DNA from: Motiliproteus sp036961355
Lineage (GTDB): Bacteria; Pseudomonadota; Gammaproteobacteria; Pseudomonadales; Balneatricaceae
Direction: 5' to 3'
Assembly (NCBI GenBank): GCA_036961355.1
Contig: JBALVL010000014.1
Span: 45,189 to 109,188, forward strand
Length of the DNA stretch: 64,000 nt
Shown here: positions 1 to 9,136 of the stretch, piece by piece
How positions within the stretch are numbered: the stretch's first letter is position 1
How the letters are laid out: each line of letters begins with the position of its first letter
The notes under the pieces: model-generated
What the model saw: the letters and a program-made list of their open reading frames with translations, nothing else
What the model was told of the DNA's origin: nothing
The model's database searches: none
Made by a program: the position numbers and the translations under genes

Positions 1-204
1 ATAGAGCCGGTTGTAGTGGTTTCGTTTCTTTTGCCAGCCCGACATCTGCGCCGAGCTGCCACCGCGTCGACGCTTGTCGGTATACCGCTGGATTGAGTCC
101 TTGATCGACTGACACTGTTGTAGTGAGCCGGATTCGGCACTAACGCCAGGGTTGGTGGCCAACGCGAAGCTAAGGAACGCAGCCGCTAAGCTGAGGGTTT
201 TCAT
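1..204 (-). CDS. Small secreted protein, 5'-terminal part
   Basis: Partial: it reads leftward off the window edge, leaving 68 codons. It starts at ATG 202-204 with an AAGGA-type ribosome site just upstream. The first 23 or so residues form a clear signal peptide (MKTLSLAAAF, then a hydrophobic stretch ending VSAES), so the protein is exported. The mature part seen is short, basic and Cys-containing, with a Q-C-Q motif followed by RYTDKRRRGG. It looks like one of the small periplasmic proteins common in gammaproteobacteria. I do not recognise a functional family, and the C-terminus lies outside the window. Confidence 0.7.
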   Translation of the reverse strand, partial: MKTLSLAAAFLSFALATNPGVSAESGSLQQCQSIKDSIQRYTDKRRRGGSSAQMSGWQKKRNHYNRLY

Positions 205-284
205 ACACAGTCCTTGTGTAAAGAGGTAGGAGGGCGTCCTGCCCATCGGAGTTCTCCGGCGGTTTTGGCGCTAGCCGTTAACAG

Positions 285-1286
285 CTAGTGGTGCGCGCTG
301 TGGCCGGGGCCTCCTGCAAAACGTTTTTGCTGTTTGATGTTATACATGATCCGGTCGACCTCTTCGATCATACCGTCAACACTGGTGTTGGTATCAGCCT
401 GGTAGCACTTGGCCCCGACACTGGTGGTCAGTGGCGGCATACTGTCGCGCTGCTGTTTGATCAGATTGAGCTTACGTTGAATCCGTATTGCCAGGTTTTC
501 CATATCGTCCTGCTGTCGGACAAAGACCAAGGCCGCGAATTCATCACTGCCTATTCTGGCGGCGATATCAGAGTCCCGAAGCTCGCTGTTGAGGGCGTTG
601 GCCATGGCCTGTAGAGCTTGATCTCCGGTCTCATGGCCTAGCTGTTCATTGATGGTATGGAGGTTATCAAGGTCAAAATAGATCAGTCCAAAGGTGTGAC
701 CGTAGCGTTTAGCGACACTCAGTTTGTGCTCGGCGAGCACCTTAAAACCTTGTCGGTTATTGATGCCGGTTAATTCGTCGGTCAACGTCAGTTCTTCGAG
801 TACTTGATCCTGCACTATCAGGTTAAGGTCTGATTCGATCAGCGCTCGGAATGTTTTCAGCAGTTCAAAAAACTGTGGGCGGTAGTTGCTAGGTGCTTTG
901 TCAAGGATACACAGCGAGCCAAACAGTAAGCCGCTGGGCCAATAGATCGGGATCCCCAAATAGGAGGTGAATCCAGCTTCTGTTACTTCCTGGTGATTGG
1001 CCCACTGGAAATCGTCGCGGGCATTGGGGATATAGAGCTCACGCTTGAGCTCGGCGATGACATGGCCGAACAGATCGGCTTCGCGAGGGATAAAACTGCC
1101 TACCGGATACGGTGTGCGGTCGCTGTGGCTGGAGGCAACCACCTGCGACCCTTGGCCTATCGTTTGAAAAATACAGGCTGACGGAGCATGAAATAACTCT
1201 GCTAGCAGGTTGACGTTTTGCTGCCACCGCTCCAACGAAATGGGGAGGTTATCTGTTTCTAGAAGCCACTTGTTCCGATCGATCAT
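285..1286 (-). CDS. GAF-GGDEF protein, probable diguanylate cyclase
   Basis: A cytoplasmic 333-residue protein with no membrane segment. Residues about 20-155 look like a GAF sensor domain (GIPIYWPSG, LFGSLCILDK). Residues about 165-325 are a GGDEF domain that would make c-di-GMP from two GTP. Metal-binding aspartates are in YFDLDNLH (D205, D207). The signature reads GSDEF (246-250) instead of GGDEF. An inhibitory RxxD site (RDSD, 237-240) lies exactly five residues before it, which argues that the protein still binds c-di-GMP. The serine in the signature makes catalytic activity uncertain; it may be a weak cyclase or a receptor. The gene stands alone, followed downstream by the small secreted protein on the same strand. 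Confidence 0.88.
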   Translation of the reverse strand: MIDRNKWLLETDNLPISLERWQQNVNLLAELFHAPSACIFQTIGQGSQVVASSHSDRTPYPVGSFIPREADLFGHVIAELKRELYIPNARDDFQWANHQEVTEAGFTSYLGIPIYWPSGLLFGSLCILDKAPSNYRPQFFELLKTFRALIESDLNLIVQDQVLEELTLTDELTGINNRQGFKVLAEHKLSVAKRYGHTFGLIYFDLDNLHTINEQLGHETGDQALQAMANALNSELRDSDIAARIGSDEFAALVFVRQQDDMENLAIRIQRKLNLIKQQRDSMPPLTTSVGAKCYQADTNTSVDGMIEEVDRIMYNIKQQKRFAGGPGHSAHH

Positions 1287-1349
1287 GATGGTGGATTTCG
1301 CTCCGAGTGCTGAATCATTTCAGTCTAGTTCATTCCATGTAGAGCAACA

Positions 1350-1978
1350 GTGTTTATCGTCGTTGGTCGATCTGTACGGGTATTGACGAAAAAAAACGCT
1401 CCTGAACATTCTATCACTGTGACCCACCTGAGTCGCATGATGGAGCTTTATAAAAGCTCTTTGTGTAGGTGTTTAGAGTCAACATTTGTGAGTGCGGTTA
1501 GTTATCAGATCAAGCCGCGGATGTTCATGACCACCCATATGTCCTTCGACCCCTTTGTCAACGAAGAGATCGTGGCCGAAGTCCGCGAGCACTGGAAGGG
1601 ACCGTACCACTTTGGCGCGCCCGACGGCATCGTGGTTAATATGACCAAGGACTTGGTGTGGGTACGTGAGGGGATCTTGCCAGACTTCCCCAACAGCCGT
1701 GCCCCTCAGTTTGACTTTACCAACGGTCAGCTCATCGTGCCGCACCCGCCAACCAGCCGCGAAGAGATCTAGGAGCCGTTTGTACGTGAGCAGCAGATCG
1801 ACCCTGCCAAGTATTATCCCAAGGATTACCATCCTGAGCTGCTAGAAGACTGGCCGGGGAGGGTGATCTGGTTGTTCCAATGGACGCGCTGCCTGAAAAT
1901 CTGAGAGATAGCATGGGCGCAGAGTGGCGTTTGAAGAACAAAAATCAAAAAATTCTAATGGAGCAAGGTAAGAAGTAA
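1350..1978 (+). pseudogene. Broken gene of unknown family
   Basis: An open frame from 1350 ends at an in-frame TAG (1770-1772). The same frame then continues in protein-like sequence (EPFVREQQIDPAKYYPKDYH) to about 1855. There the likely reading shifts by one base and goes on (GDLVVPMDALPENLRDSMG) to a TAA at 1976-1978, just before a strong terminator. The convincing protein-like part begins near 1515 (MFMTTHMSFDPF); the first 50 codons look non-native, so the original 5' end may be lost. Two independent lesions make an intact product unlikely. I do not recognise the family. The hydrophilic, Pro-rich C-terminal part looks like a soluble protein. Confidence 0.6.
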
Positions 1979-2005
1979 CACTCTGTTGCTAAGTTAGTAA
2001 ATCGT

Positions 2006-2040
2006 AAAAGCCAGGAGCGCTTGCCGCTTCTGGCTTTTTT
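2006..2040 (+). terminator. Intrinsic terminator after the broken gene
   Basis: A 9-bp stem pairs AAAAGCCAG (2006-2014) with CTGGCTTTT (2031-2039), followed by T residues. It sits 28 bases after the TAA of the relic, which supports that this was once an expressed gene. Confidence 0.8.
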
Positions 2041-2041
2041 G

Positions 2042-2437
2042 TTGTTAACAGACGGGACTTGTATGCTACGACATTCCCGTGGGGTGTTTGCCTGCTCAAG
2101 TGTATCGGTTGCTAAAACAGAGCTATTGACGCCGTTATGGTTATGGCGAGAACGAGACTGTACCTGTGATGTAATATCATCCGTTGGTGTTGGTGCTAGG
2201 CATTCACTGTTCGGTGAAAGCGGCTATGGTATTCCAGGCTTTCGCAATATTTATTGATTGGTCATCTTGATTTTTTATACCGTTATCTTTGTAGGTGGAC
2301 TCTAGATATTGATGGCAGTTGTTGCTGGCTTGAGGGCTTGCAGGGTACATCGATATTATTAAGCACAAAAGCCATTGAAAAATATAAGTGCTATCGCTGT
2401 CTGATCCACAACCCAGCAACGTACAACGAGGGAATGC
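2042..2437. other. Intergenic region, no gene recognised
   Basis: About 400 bases between the relic's terminator and the cyclase gene. Short open frames exist on both strands (for example complement 2204-2419) but they lack ribosome sites and protein-like composition. The cyclase promoter presumably lies here; I cannot place it with confidence. Confidence 0.4.
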
Positions 2438-4072
2438 ATGATTGGAAAATTACGGTTGGTTACAGGGTTAGTTCTGGCAAGTTTTGTCATTCTTCATTTA
2501 AGTAACCATGCTCTGGGGCTTGTTTCGCTGGCGTGGGTTGATGGCGGATCTGCAGTTTTTATCAGTTTTTGGCATCACCCTTTCCCATCGTTGCTGTTAG
2601 CCGCCTCGTTTCTGACGCATGGTCTGCTGGCGCTGCGTTCACTTTACAAACGCACCACGTTAAAAATGCCGTTGTGGGAAGGTCTGCAGCTGCTGCTTGG
2701 ATTGTCGATCATCCCTTTACTGATTGCGCATGTGATCGGAACCCGGTTGAGCAGTGAGTTGCTGGGTTTTGAACTTAAATACGAAACGACGGTTGGTATC
2801 CTCTGGGCGATCGATAACGGCGTGCTTAAGCAGACGACGCTGTTGCTGGTGGTGTGGTTACACCTGATGATTGGGTTACATTATTGGCAGCGGCTCAACA
2901 CCGGCTATCAACGATGGTTACCGTTCTGGCAACTGCTGGCCTCATTGCTGCCTATCTTATCGTTGTTAGGGTTTTATCGTCTTGGTTATCAGATTGGAGC
3001 AACAGACCTGGCAGCAAGGTCGGCGGCGTTAATCGAACAAAACCCTACAGAGATGGTCTTGCTTGGCGGCTTGGAGCAGCAAATTCTGACGGGTTATCTG
3101 GTGTTGTTGATCGCAACGTTACTGGCGCGTCAGTTACGCCATTTGTTTAACACCAAAGGGTCTGCGATTATCATTAATCATCCGCTACGGGGCGCGTTTA
3201 CAGCGCGTCGCGGACAGACCCTGCTTGAAGCGCTTCGCGAAGCGGGCATTGCTCATTCATCGGTCTGCGGTGGCAGGGCGCGCTGTACCACCTGTCGGGT
3301 ACGGGTAGTTCAAGGGCAACAGCAGCTGGAACCTGTCAGTAGTGCCGAGCGCGATGCGTTAAAGGGGATCAAGGCCGAAGCCGATGTCAGATTGGCTTGT
3401 CAGTTGGTATTAACGGACAATTTATCCATTGTTCCTCTTATTCCGCCTGAGATGGGCGGAGCCTATGTGCGCAAACCGGGCGGGGTTGAAGGGCAAGAAC
3501 AGCGAGTCACCGTCTTATTCATCGATTTGCGGGGCTCCACGCGGCTAGCCGAACAGCGACTGCCCTACGACGTGGTTTTCATCTTGAACCAGTTTTTTGC
3601 CGAAATGGCCGAGGTACTACGTCAAACTGATGGCCATTATGCGCAATTTAACGGTGATGGCTTGATGGCCCTCTATGGCCTCGATGGTAATTACGTCGAA
3701 GGGTGCCGAAAAGCGATTATTGGCGCTCAGAAAATGTTGCAGCGATTAGAGCAGCTCAATCAGAAGATGGGGTCGGAGCTGCAACAGCCACTGAAGGTGG
3801 GCATCGGCATTCACAGTGGTGAGGCGATCGTCGGTACGATGGGGCCGCCTGAGTCACCGATTCTCTCGGCGATCGGCGACACTATCAATAGTGCTGCGCG
3901 AATTGAATCGGAAACCAAGAAAGAGTCGGTCTCTTTGATTATTTCAAAACAAACTCTCGATAGTGCAGGCTTTACCTGGCCACAGTCCAAATCGAAACAG
4001 ATAGAGATTCGAGGGCGTAGTCAGCTTCTCGATGTAGTGATCATCCGCGACCCGTTGGCCGTATCGTTTTAG
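2438..4072 (+). CDS. Membrane 2Fe-2S class III adenylate/guanylate cyclase
   Basis: A 544-residue, three-part protein. Residues 1-235 hold about six membrane helices with regularly placed histidines (H20, H24, H97, H142, H148), reminiscent of heme-b-binding cytochrome subunits of the succinate dehydrogenase type. Residues about 245-335 are a plant-type ferredoxin domain with the four cysteines C277, C283, C286 and C321 (CGGRARCTTC...LAC). Residues about 353-540 are a class III nucleotide cyclase domain with metal aspartates D363 (FIDLRGST) and D407 (FNGDGLMALYG), making cAMP or cGMP. The architecture suggests that redox state or electron flow at the membrane controls cyclase output. ATG 2438 follows a GAGGGA site. 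A terminator follows, so it is separate from the moxR operon. Confidence 0.88.
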   Translation: MIGKLRLVTGLVLASFVILHLSNHALGLVSLAWVDGGSAVFISFWHHPFPSLLLAASFLTHGLLALRSLYKRTTLKMPLWEGLQLLLGLSIIPLLIAHVIGTRLSSELLGFELKYETTVGILWAIDNGVLKQTTLLLVVWLHLMIGLHYWQRLNTGYQRWLPFWQLLASLLPILSLLGFYRLGYQIGATDLAARSAALIEQNPTEMVLLGGLEQQILTGYLVLLIATLLARQLRHLFNTKGSAIIINHPLRGAFTARRGQTLLEALREAGIAHSSVCGGRARCTTCRVRVVQGQQQLEPVSSAERDALKGIKAEADVRLACQLVLTDNLSIVPLIPPEMGGAYVRKPGGVEGQEQRVTVLFIDLRGSTRLAEQRLPYDVVFILNQFFAEMAEVLRQTDGHYAQFNGDGLMALYGLDGNYVEGCRKAIIGAQKMLQRLEQLNQKMGSELQQPLKVGIGIHSGEAIVGTMGPPESPILSAIGDTINSAARIESETKKESVSLIISKQTLDSAGFTWPQSKSKQIEIRGRSQLLDVVIIRDPLAVSF

Positions 4073-4112
4073 CAGGCTGTGATAAACTGCTGAATGTTAT
4101 AGCCATTCTTTT

Positions 4113-4134
4113 GGGCCCGTTCGGGCTCTCTTTT
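4113..4134 (+). terminator. Terminator after the cyclase gene
   Basis: Six-base stem GGGCCC (4113-4118) / GGGCTC (4123-4128, one G-T pair) with loop GTTC, followed by TCTTTT. It lies 41 bases past the cyclase stop and 14 before the moxR start. Confidence 0.55.
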
Positions 4135-4148
4135 ATCATGGAGGATCG

Positions 4149-5114
4149 ATGAGTCTCGAATCGATTAATAACCGGTCGCCAGAGCAATCGCTGCAAGCGC
4201 TCGATAATGCACTAGATGCGATTGAAACGGTGGTGTTAGGGAAAGGCCGTCAGGTGAGATTGGCGATGGTTTGCTTGATCGCCCGAGGTCATCTGTTAAT
4301 TGAAGACCTGCCGGGGATGGGAAAAACCACGCTGGCGCACACTCTGGCAAAGGTCCTTGGGTTGGAATTTAGTCGCGTCCAATTTACCAGCGACCTGCTG
4401 CCCTCTGACATCATTGGCGCTTCTATCTTCAACACACACGAGCATCGATTTGATTTTAAACCGGGGCCTGTTTTTAGCCCGCTGTTATTGGCTGACGAAA
4501 TCAACAGGGCTACGCCTAAGGCGCAAAGCGCATTGTTGGAAGCGATGGAGGAGCGACAGGTTTCGGTCGATGGTGAGACCCGAATGCTGCCCGAGCCTTT
4601 TTTCGTGATCGCGACACAGAACCCGAAGAGTCAGCTGGGCACTTTTGCGTTGCCTGAATCGCAGCTCGATCGATTTTTGATGCGAGTCGAGCTGGGTTAC
4701 CCTGATGCTCTTGCAGAGCGACAGCTATTGGCCGGGCAAAGCCCGCGACAACGCTTGGCGTTACTCGAATGCCAACTGTCGCTTGGGCAGTTGCAGCAAC
4801 TTCAACTGCATGCTGAACAGATACACTTGTCGGATGCGGTGCTCGATTACGTCCAACGGCTGGTTCACTTAAGCCGCCACAGTAGCGAGTTCGAGTATGG
4901 TCTGTCACCACGCGGGGCATTGGCGTTGGTGCATTCTGCCCGGGCTTGGGCGTTGTTGGAACGGCGCGATTATGTGCTGCCTGAAGACGTGCAGCAGGTG
5001 TTGGAGCCGGTTGCCGAGCACCGTCTGCGTGGTGACCATGATACCACCGGACATCGGGGCGCCAGTCTGGCACGACAACTTCTCGACGCCGTTGAGGTGG
5101 TGGTGTCCCGCTGA
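4149..5114 (+). CDS. MoxR family AAA+ ATPase
   Basis: A 321-residue soluble AAA+ ATPase of the MoxR group. Walker A is LPGMGKTT (about 54-61), Walker B is LLLADEINRA (112-121), and the sensor-1 region is IATQNP (154-159). MoxR proteins act as chaperones that mature or insert cofactors into partner complexes, often ones with VWA or DUF58 proteins. The start ATG follows a GGAGG site at good spacing. The stop overlaps the start of the DUF58 gene (ATGA at 5111-5117), indicating translational coupling, and a transglutaminase follows. This MoxR-DUF58-TgpA order is conserved in many gammaproteobacteria. The exact client is unknown. Confidence 0.95.
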   Translation: MSLESINNRSPEQSLQALDNALDAIETVVLGKGRQVRLAMVCLIARGHLLIEDLPGMGKTTLAHTLAKVLGLEFSRVQFTSDLLPSDIIGASIFNTHEHRFDFKPGPVFSPLLLADEINRATPKAQSALLEAMEERQVSVDGETRMLPEPFFVIATQNPKSQLGTFALPESQLDRFLMRVELGYPDALAERQLLAGQSPRQRLALLECQLSLGQLQQLQLHAEQIHLSDAVLDYVQRLVHLSRHSSEFEYGLSPRGALALVHSARAWALLERRDYVLPEDVQQVLEPVAEHRLRGDHDTTGHRGASLARQLLDAVEVVVSR

Positions 5115-6235
5115 TGGCGTCGGACGATTCTGGTCTTAATTCTGATTCCCCGCAGCGAGATCAGCGAACGCGATCCGGACGCTTTGATTCACTTAGGGGG
5201 TGGTTCCGCCAGCGGTTTGAGCGCTGGCTTAGCCACCGGTTGCCCCGCAGTCGTATTACGACACTAAATCAACGTCGTATTTTTATTATTCCAAGCCGTA
5301 ACGGTGGTCTGTTTTTGCTGATGGCCGGCGTACTATTTCTGGGTGGAATTAATTACGGAAACAGCCTCATTTTGATGGTAGCAATGTTGCTGGTTAGCCT
5401 GTTTCTGGTCTCGATTCTACACACCTATCGCAACCTTTCCGGACTGACGCTGGAAGCGGGTCGTACCGGCCCCGCCTTTGTCGGGCAGCAGGTCGCATTC
5501 GCCATCCATTTCAGTAGCAATAGACAGCATGAGGCGATCAGTATTGGCTGGCCAGAGCAACCCTCACAACAGCTCAACTTATTGGACAGTCGTCGTGATG
5601 AGATGACATTGATGCTACCGGTGAGCCGGCGCGGACTTTGTCGGTTCCCGCGATTTAAAGTCGAGAGCACTTTTCCGTTGGGATTATTACGAGCCTGGAG
5701 CTGGATTGAACTCGATGCCCAGTCGCTGGTATACCCGCGGCCGATAGAAGCGGCGTATCCGTTATCTGAGGCTCCGCAGGGCGACCATGGCGATCGCGTC
5801 AGTCGTGAAGGCAGCGATGATTTTGACGGCCTGCGGCGTTATCAGGAGGGTGATAGCTTTAAGCGGATCGCCTGGAAGAGTTATGCCCGTCACCGCCAGT
5901 TACACAGTAAAACGTTTGCAGGTTATCAAGCCCAGGAGCATTGGCTGGAGTGGCAGGCGTATAGCGGAATGGCGATCGAATCACGGCTTGGCCGGCTGTG
6001 TCACCAAGTGCTGCAACGAGACCGGCAGGGGCAGCGTTTCGGCCTGCGCATCCCCGGACTGGAAGTGATGCCGAGTCGTGGTGATAGTCATCGTCAGCAC
6101 TGTTTGAGAGCACTGGCGTTGTACGGTTTGGCACCGCCAGCAGTATCCGGTGTTGCTACTGGATCTGATCATGACGGAAAACCTGATCGTGTTACAGCAT
6201 CGGATCCGCCACCGCTTCAGGGCGACACGTTATGA
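5114..6235 (+). CDS. DUF58 domain membrane protein
   Basis: A 373-residue protein. An N-terminal basic cytoplasmic part of about 60 residues precedes two membrane helices (about 63-83 and 85-103). The DUF58 signature lies at about 236-258 (DFDGLRRYQEGDSFKRIAWK). DUF58 proteins are related to VWA domains and are usually coded beside MoxR and TgpA; they are thought to be the MoxR partner. Both ends overlap neighbours by 4 bases, so the three genes form a tight operon. Its biochemical job is not established. The family call is firm because motif and context agree. Confidence 0.93.
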   Translation: MASDDSGLNSDSPQRDQRTRSGRFDSLRGWFRQRFERWLSHRLPRSRITTLNQRRIFIIPSRNGGLFLLMAGVLFLGGINYGNSLILMVAMLLVSLFLVSILHTYRNLSGLTLEAGRTGPAFVGQQVAFAIHFSSNRQHEAISIGWPEQPSQQLNLLDSRRDEMTLMLPVSRRGLCRFPRFKVESTFPLGLLRAWSWIELDAQSLVYPRPIEAAYPLSEAPQGDHGDRVSREGSDDFDGLRRYQEGDSFKRIAWKSYARHRQLHSKTFAGYQAQEHWLEWQAYSGMAIESRLGRLCHQVLQRDRQGQRFGLRIPGLEVMPSRGDSHRQHCLRALALYGLAPPAVSGVATGSDHDGKPDRVTASDPPPLQGDTL

Positions 6236-8322
6236 GCGCGGTATTGCTGTATCAGATACCCCGGAACAGCTTATTCTGGCTGCTCGCTTCGATGTTTGCC
6301 GCTATTGTGCCGCATGCGGGTCGGCTGCCGTTGTGGTTGCTGTTAGTTTGTTTGTTATGCGGATGCTGGCGGCTGATGGTCTACCGTGGGCGTTGGTCAC
6401 TGCCGGGCATGCTGGTTCGCGCTGTGTTGGTATTATCCGGGTTTGCAGCAGTGTACGGCCACTACGGAACATTACTGGGGCCGGAGGCCGGTAGTGCGTT
6501 GTTGGTGTTGGGATTTTGTTTCAAATTGATGGAAACCCATCAACCCAGGGATGCCTTCATCGTGGTCGTGCTAGGCTATTTCGTGGTGGCGACCTCATTC
6601 TTCTTCGACCAATATTTGGTCAGTGCCGCTTACATGGGGCTGGTCTGCATCATGATCACCGCCGCGTTGCTCGGACTTAATCAATCGCCGTTACATACCC
6701 ATCCACGCCGGACATTGATGATTAGTCTTCGTTTGCTCGGACAAAGCGTACCGCTGATGGTGGTGTTGTTTGTATTGGTACCCAGGATCGGGCCCGTTTG
6801 GTCATTGGATCTGGGCTCCGGCAACGCCAGAACCGGCTTGAGTGATCGAATCACTCCCGGCGATATTGCCAATCTTAGCCGTTCTGACGCTCGGGCTTTC
6901 AGGGTCGCCTTTGATCCACCCGCTACCGTTCCACCACCGTCACAACGCTATTGGCGAGCGCTGGTTCTAAGCCACTATGACGGTCGCACTTGGAGCCGGG
7001 GTAGCGTCGATATGGATGCTGAGCCGATGGTGCATTGGGGATCCGATAGGCCACCCTGGCTCTCTTCTACGGCGAACGATAACTCCGGGCCTAATAGCTA
7101 CCGCTATCAGGTGACGATGGAACCGACAGATCAACGCTGGTTGTTCGCGATGGAGGGTTCATGGAGCGGTGATTCGGGAGTGGGTCGTAGTCGTGATCAC
7201 CGGCTGCTCAGCCGTACCGAGGTAAGGCAAACTTTTAGCTATCGGGTGGAATCACCTACCGTTGTAGCACTCGATCAGCACAAGCTACCGGGTTGGCTGC
7301 GACGCATTAATCTGCAGTTGCCGTCTGATGGTGACCCCCAAAGTCGTCAGCTGGCAAAACGGCTGTGGCAGCAGGCAGAGTCGCAGGTCGGTGCTGGCGC
7401 GGCAAGGATAACGGCAGTTCAGGGGCCTAGCAGCGAAGTCGATGAGCGTTATATCGCACAGGTGATGGCTTTGTTCGCACAGCAACCGTTCCGGTATACC
7501 TTGCGGCTGCCTCGATTGAGTGGTGATCGCATCGATCAATTTCTGTTACAAAGCCGCAGCGGCTTTTGCAGCCATTTTGCAGGGGCGTTTGTTTATCTAA
7601 TGCGGGCTGCGGGTCTGCCTGCCCGGATTGTTGCGGGCTACCAAGGTGGCGAGATCAATCCGTTAGGTGGCTATCTGTCAGTACATCAGTTTGATGCACA
7701 CGCCTGGGCGGAGGTGTGGTTGGAAGGACGCGGCTGGGTTCGTTTTGATCCGACCGCTCAGGTTGCACCTGAACGGGTTGAGCAGGGGGTTGAGCAGGCG
7801 CTGCTGGAGGAGGGCAGTTTTCTTGATAGCAGCCCATTATCGCCATTGCGCTACCGTCATCTGGCTTGGTTGACTCAGTTACGATTGAGCTGGGATTACC
7901 TTAATTTTTCCTGGCACCGTTGGGTGTTGGGGTACGATGCGAAGGCACAGCAAAAGCTGCTGCTGCGTTGGTTGGGAAAGGTCGATTTCAGGCAGTTGGG
8001 CTTGCTGCTTTTCCTGACTGTCGGCACTTTGCTGGCCGGATTGGCATTATGGCAGCTCTACTGGGATCGCCGTTTATCCCACCGTGACCCGGTGTTACGT
8101 AGCTACCACCGTTTGTGTCACAAGATGTCAAAACGAGGGGTATCGGTATTAGAGGGGGAATCACCATCGAGTTACCTGGCCCGATTGCAGCAACGGTTTC
8201 CTGAGCTGACGGGCTCATTCAAACAGCTCGATAGCCTGTTAGTTGCACTGTTTTATCAACCGCATACGACTAATAGAGCGAAGCAGGTTAAACAGTTGCG
8301 CCAACTGGTCGGCCGGTTGTGA
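6232..8322 (+). CDS. tgpA: TgpA-like transmembrane transglutaminase-fold protease/transferase
   Basis: A 696-residue inner-membrane protein of the DUF3488/TgpA type. Several helices fill residues 10-190, a periplasmic transglutaminase-like domain follows, a last helix lies near 575-600, and a cytoplasmic DUF4129-like tail ends the protein. The catalytic triad is visible: C446 in RSGFCSHFAG, H490 in QFDAHAWAEV and D506 in WVRFDPTAQ. TgpA of Pseudomonas aeruginosa is an essential periplasmic enzyme with a transglutaminase core. The start overlaps the DUF58 stop (ATGA), making this the last gene of the three-gene operon. The tail end (YHRLCHKMSKRG...PSSYLARL) is typical of the family. The substrate is unknown. 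Confidence 0.93.
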   Translation: MSAVLLYQIPRNSLFWLLASMFAAIVPHAGRLPLWLLLVCLLCGCWRLMVYRGRWSLPGMLVRAVLVLSGFAAVYGHYGTLLGPEAGSALLVLGFCFKLMETHQPRDAFIVVVLGYFVVATSFFFDQYLVSAAYMGLVCIMITAALLGLNQSPLHTHPRRTLMISLRLLGQSVPLMVVLFVLVPRIGPVWSLDLGSGNARTGLSDRITPGDIANLSRSDARAFRVAFDPPATVPPPSQRYWRALVLSHYDGRTWSRGSVDMDAEPMVHWGSDRPPWLSSTANDNSGPNSYRYQVTMEPTDQRWLFAMEGSWSGDSGVGRSRDHRLLSRTEVRQTFSYRVESPTVVALDQHKLPGWLRRINLQLPSDGDPQSRQLAKRLWQQAESQVGAGAARITAVQGPSSEVDERYIAQVMALFAQQPFRYTLRLPRLSGDRIDQFLLQSRSGFCSHFAGAFVYLMRAAGLPARIVAGYQGGEINPLGGYLSVHQFDAHAWAEVWLEGRGWVRFDPTAQVAPERVEQGVEQALLEEGSFLDSSPLSPLRYRHLAWLTQLRLSWDYLNFSWHRWVLGYDAKAQQKLLLRWLGKVDFRQLGLLLFLTVGTLLAGLALWQLYWDRRLSHRDPVLRSYHRLCHKMSKRGVSVLEGESPSSYLARLQQRFPELTGSFKQLDSLLVALFYQPHTTNRAKQVKQLRQLVGRL

Positions 8323-8520
8323 TGAGATCTGCGGTGACTGAAAGGGCGGTTAAGAGCGTGACAATACGCTGTGTACGGGTTGAGTTTATAGATTGAATTC
8401 AACGCCTAAGCAACCGAGTTACCAAGGTTGTAGTGCCGCAGAAACAACACTGGCGCGCAGCTAGAACAGAGTCATCATTTACAGTGCTGCACGCCGTGTC
8501 TCGGGTAGGGCGAGGAGAGC

Positions 8521-8907
8521 CTACTTGAGCTGGTTGATCTGGCGGCGAATATCTTCGAGCTTACTCACGACCACTTTTTCAAGATGATCAACGTCATCCA
8601 TCAGGCGCTGTTTGACATCCATGGCGTCGTGTTCTTGTTTGACCAGAAGATGCAGTTCGTCGACCGCTTTCATCAGAAACGAAGACATCTCTGAGGTTTC
8701 ACGGTATTTGTTGGTGCTGCTATCGACCCGGTGCGTGTTGACGGCGCGACCAAACTTGAACTTCTTACTCTTGGGTAACAGAGATCCCTTGGTACGACGG
8801 AAATAAATTTTCAGGACATCGTTGTCACCTTCTTGGCGCAAGCTGTACTTGTAGATGTCGGCGATGGATACGATACCCATCTCTTCCAGGGTTGGGGTAT
8901 TTGACAT
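8521..8907 (-). CDS. DUF3461 family protein
   Basis: About 128 residues, soluble. It matches the DUF3461 pattern: PTLEEMGI, then YSLRQEGDNDVLKIYFRR, TKGSLLPKSKKFKFGR, and a coiled-coil C-terminus (LEKVVVSKLEDIRRQINQLK). The ATG at 8905-8907 (MSNTPTLEEMG) was chosen over the longer frame to 8970 because family members begin a few residues before the PTL...MG motif. It is monocistronic and convergent with the transglutaminase gene. The family is widespread in marine gammaproteobacteria; no function is established. Confidence 0.88.
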   Translation of the reverse strand: MSNTPTLEEMGIVSIADIYKYSLRQEGDNDVLKIYFRRTKGSLLPKSKKFKFGRAVNTHRVDSSTNKYRETSEMSSFLMKAVDELHLLVKQEHDAMDVKQRLMDDVDHLEKVVVSKLEDIRRQINQLK

Positions 8908-9136
8908 GTTGCTGTTCTCTGACGTTATAGATAGCGACACTTTAGAAGAGGGTATCGCGATGGGCAACAACTATCTGATGCAGAGTGGATGATAGAAGTA
9001 ATCTTAATTAATAGCTTTTAATCTACTGATTTATCGCTGCTTGATAGTCATTTTTACTGTGTTCATAAAATGCCTTCCGCGCCAATGCTGCTAGTCTTAG
9101 TGCCAATGCCTTGGTTCACAAAGGAAGATTGTATTG

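Noticed and set aside
288..614. Open frame on the plus strand over the GGDEF gene
   Set aside because: Antisense shadow of a clear gene with conserved motifs; no ribosome site.
2204..2419. 71-codon minus-strand frame in the gap before the cyclase
   Set aside because: No ribosome site, odd composition and no recognisable motif.
4516..5073. Long minus-strand open frame across moxR
   Set aside because: Composition is an antisense artefact (Pro/Thr/Ala-rich); moxR is unambiguous on the plus strand.
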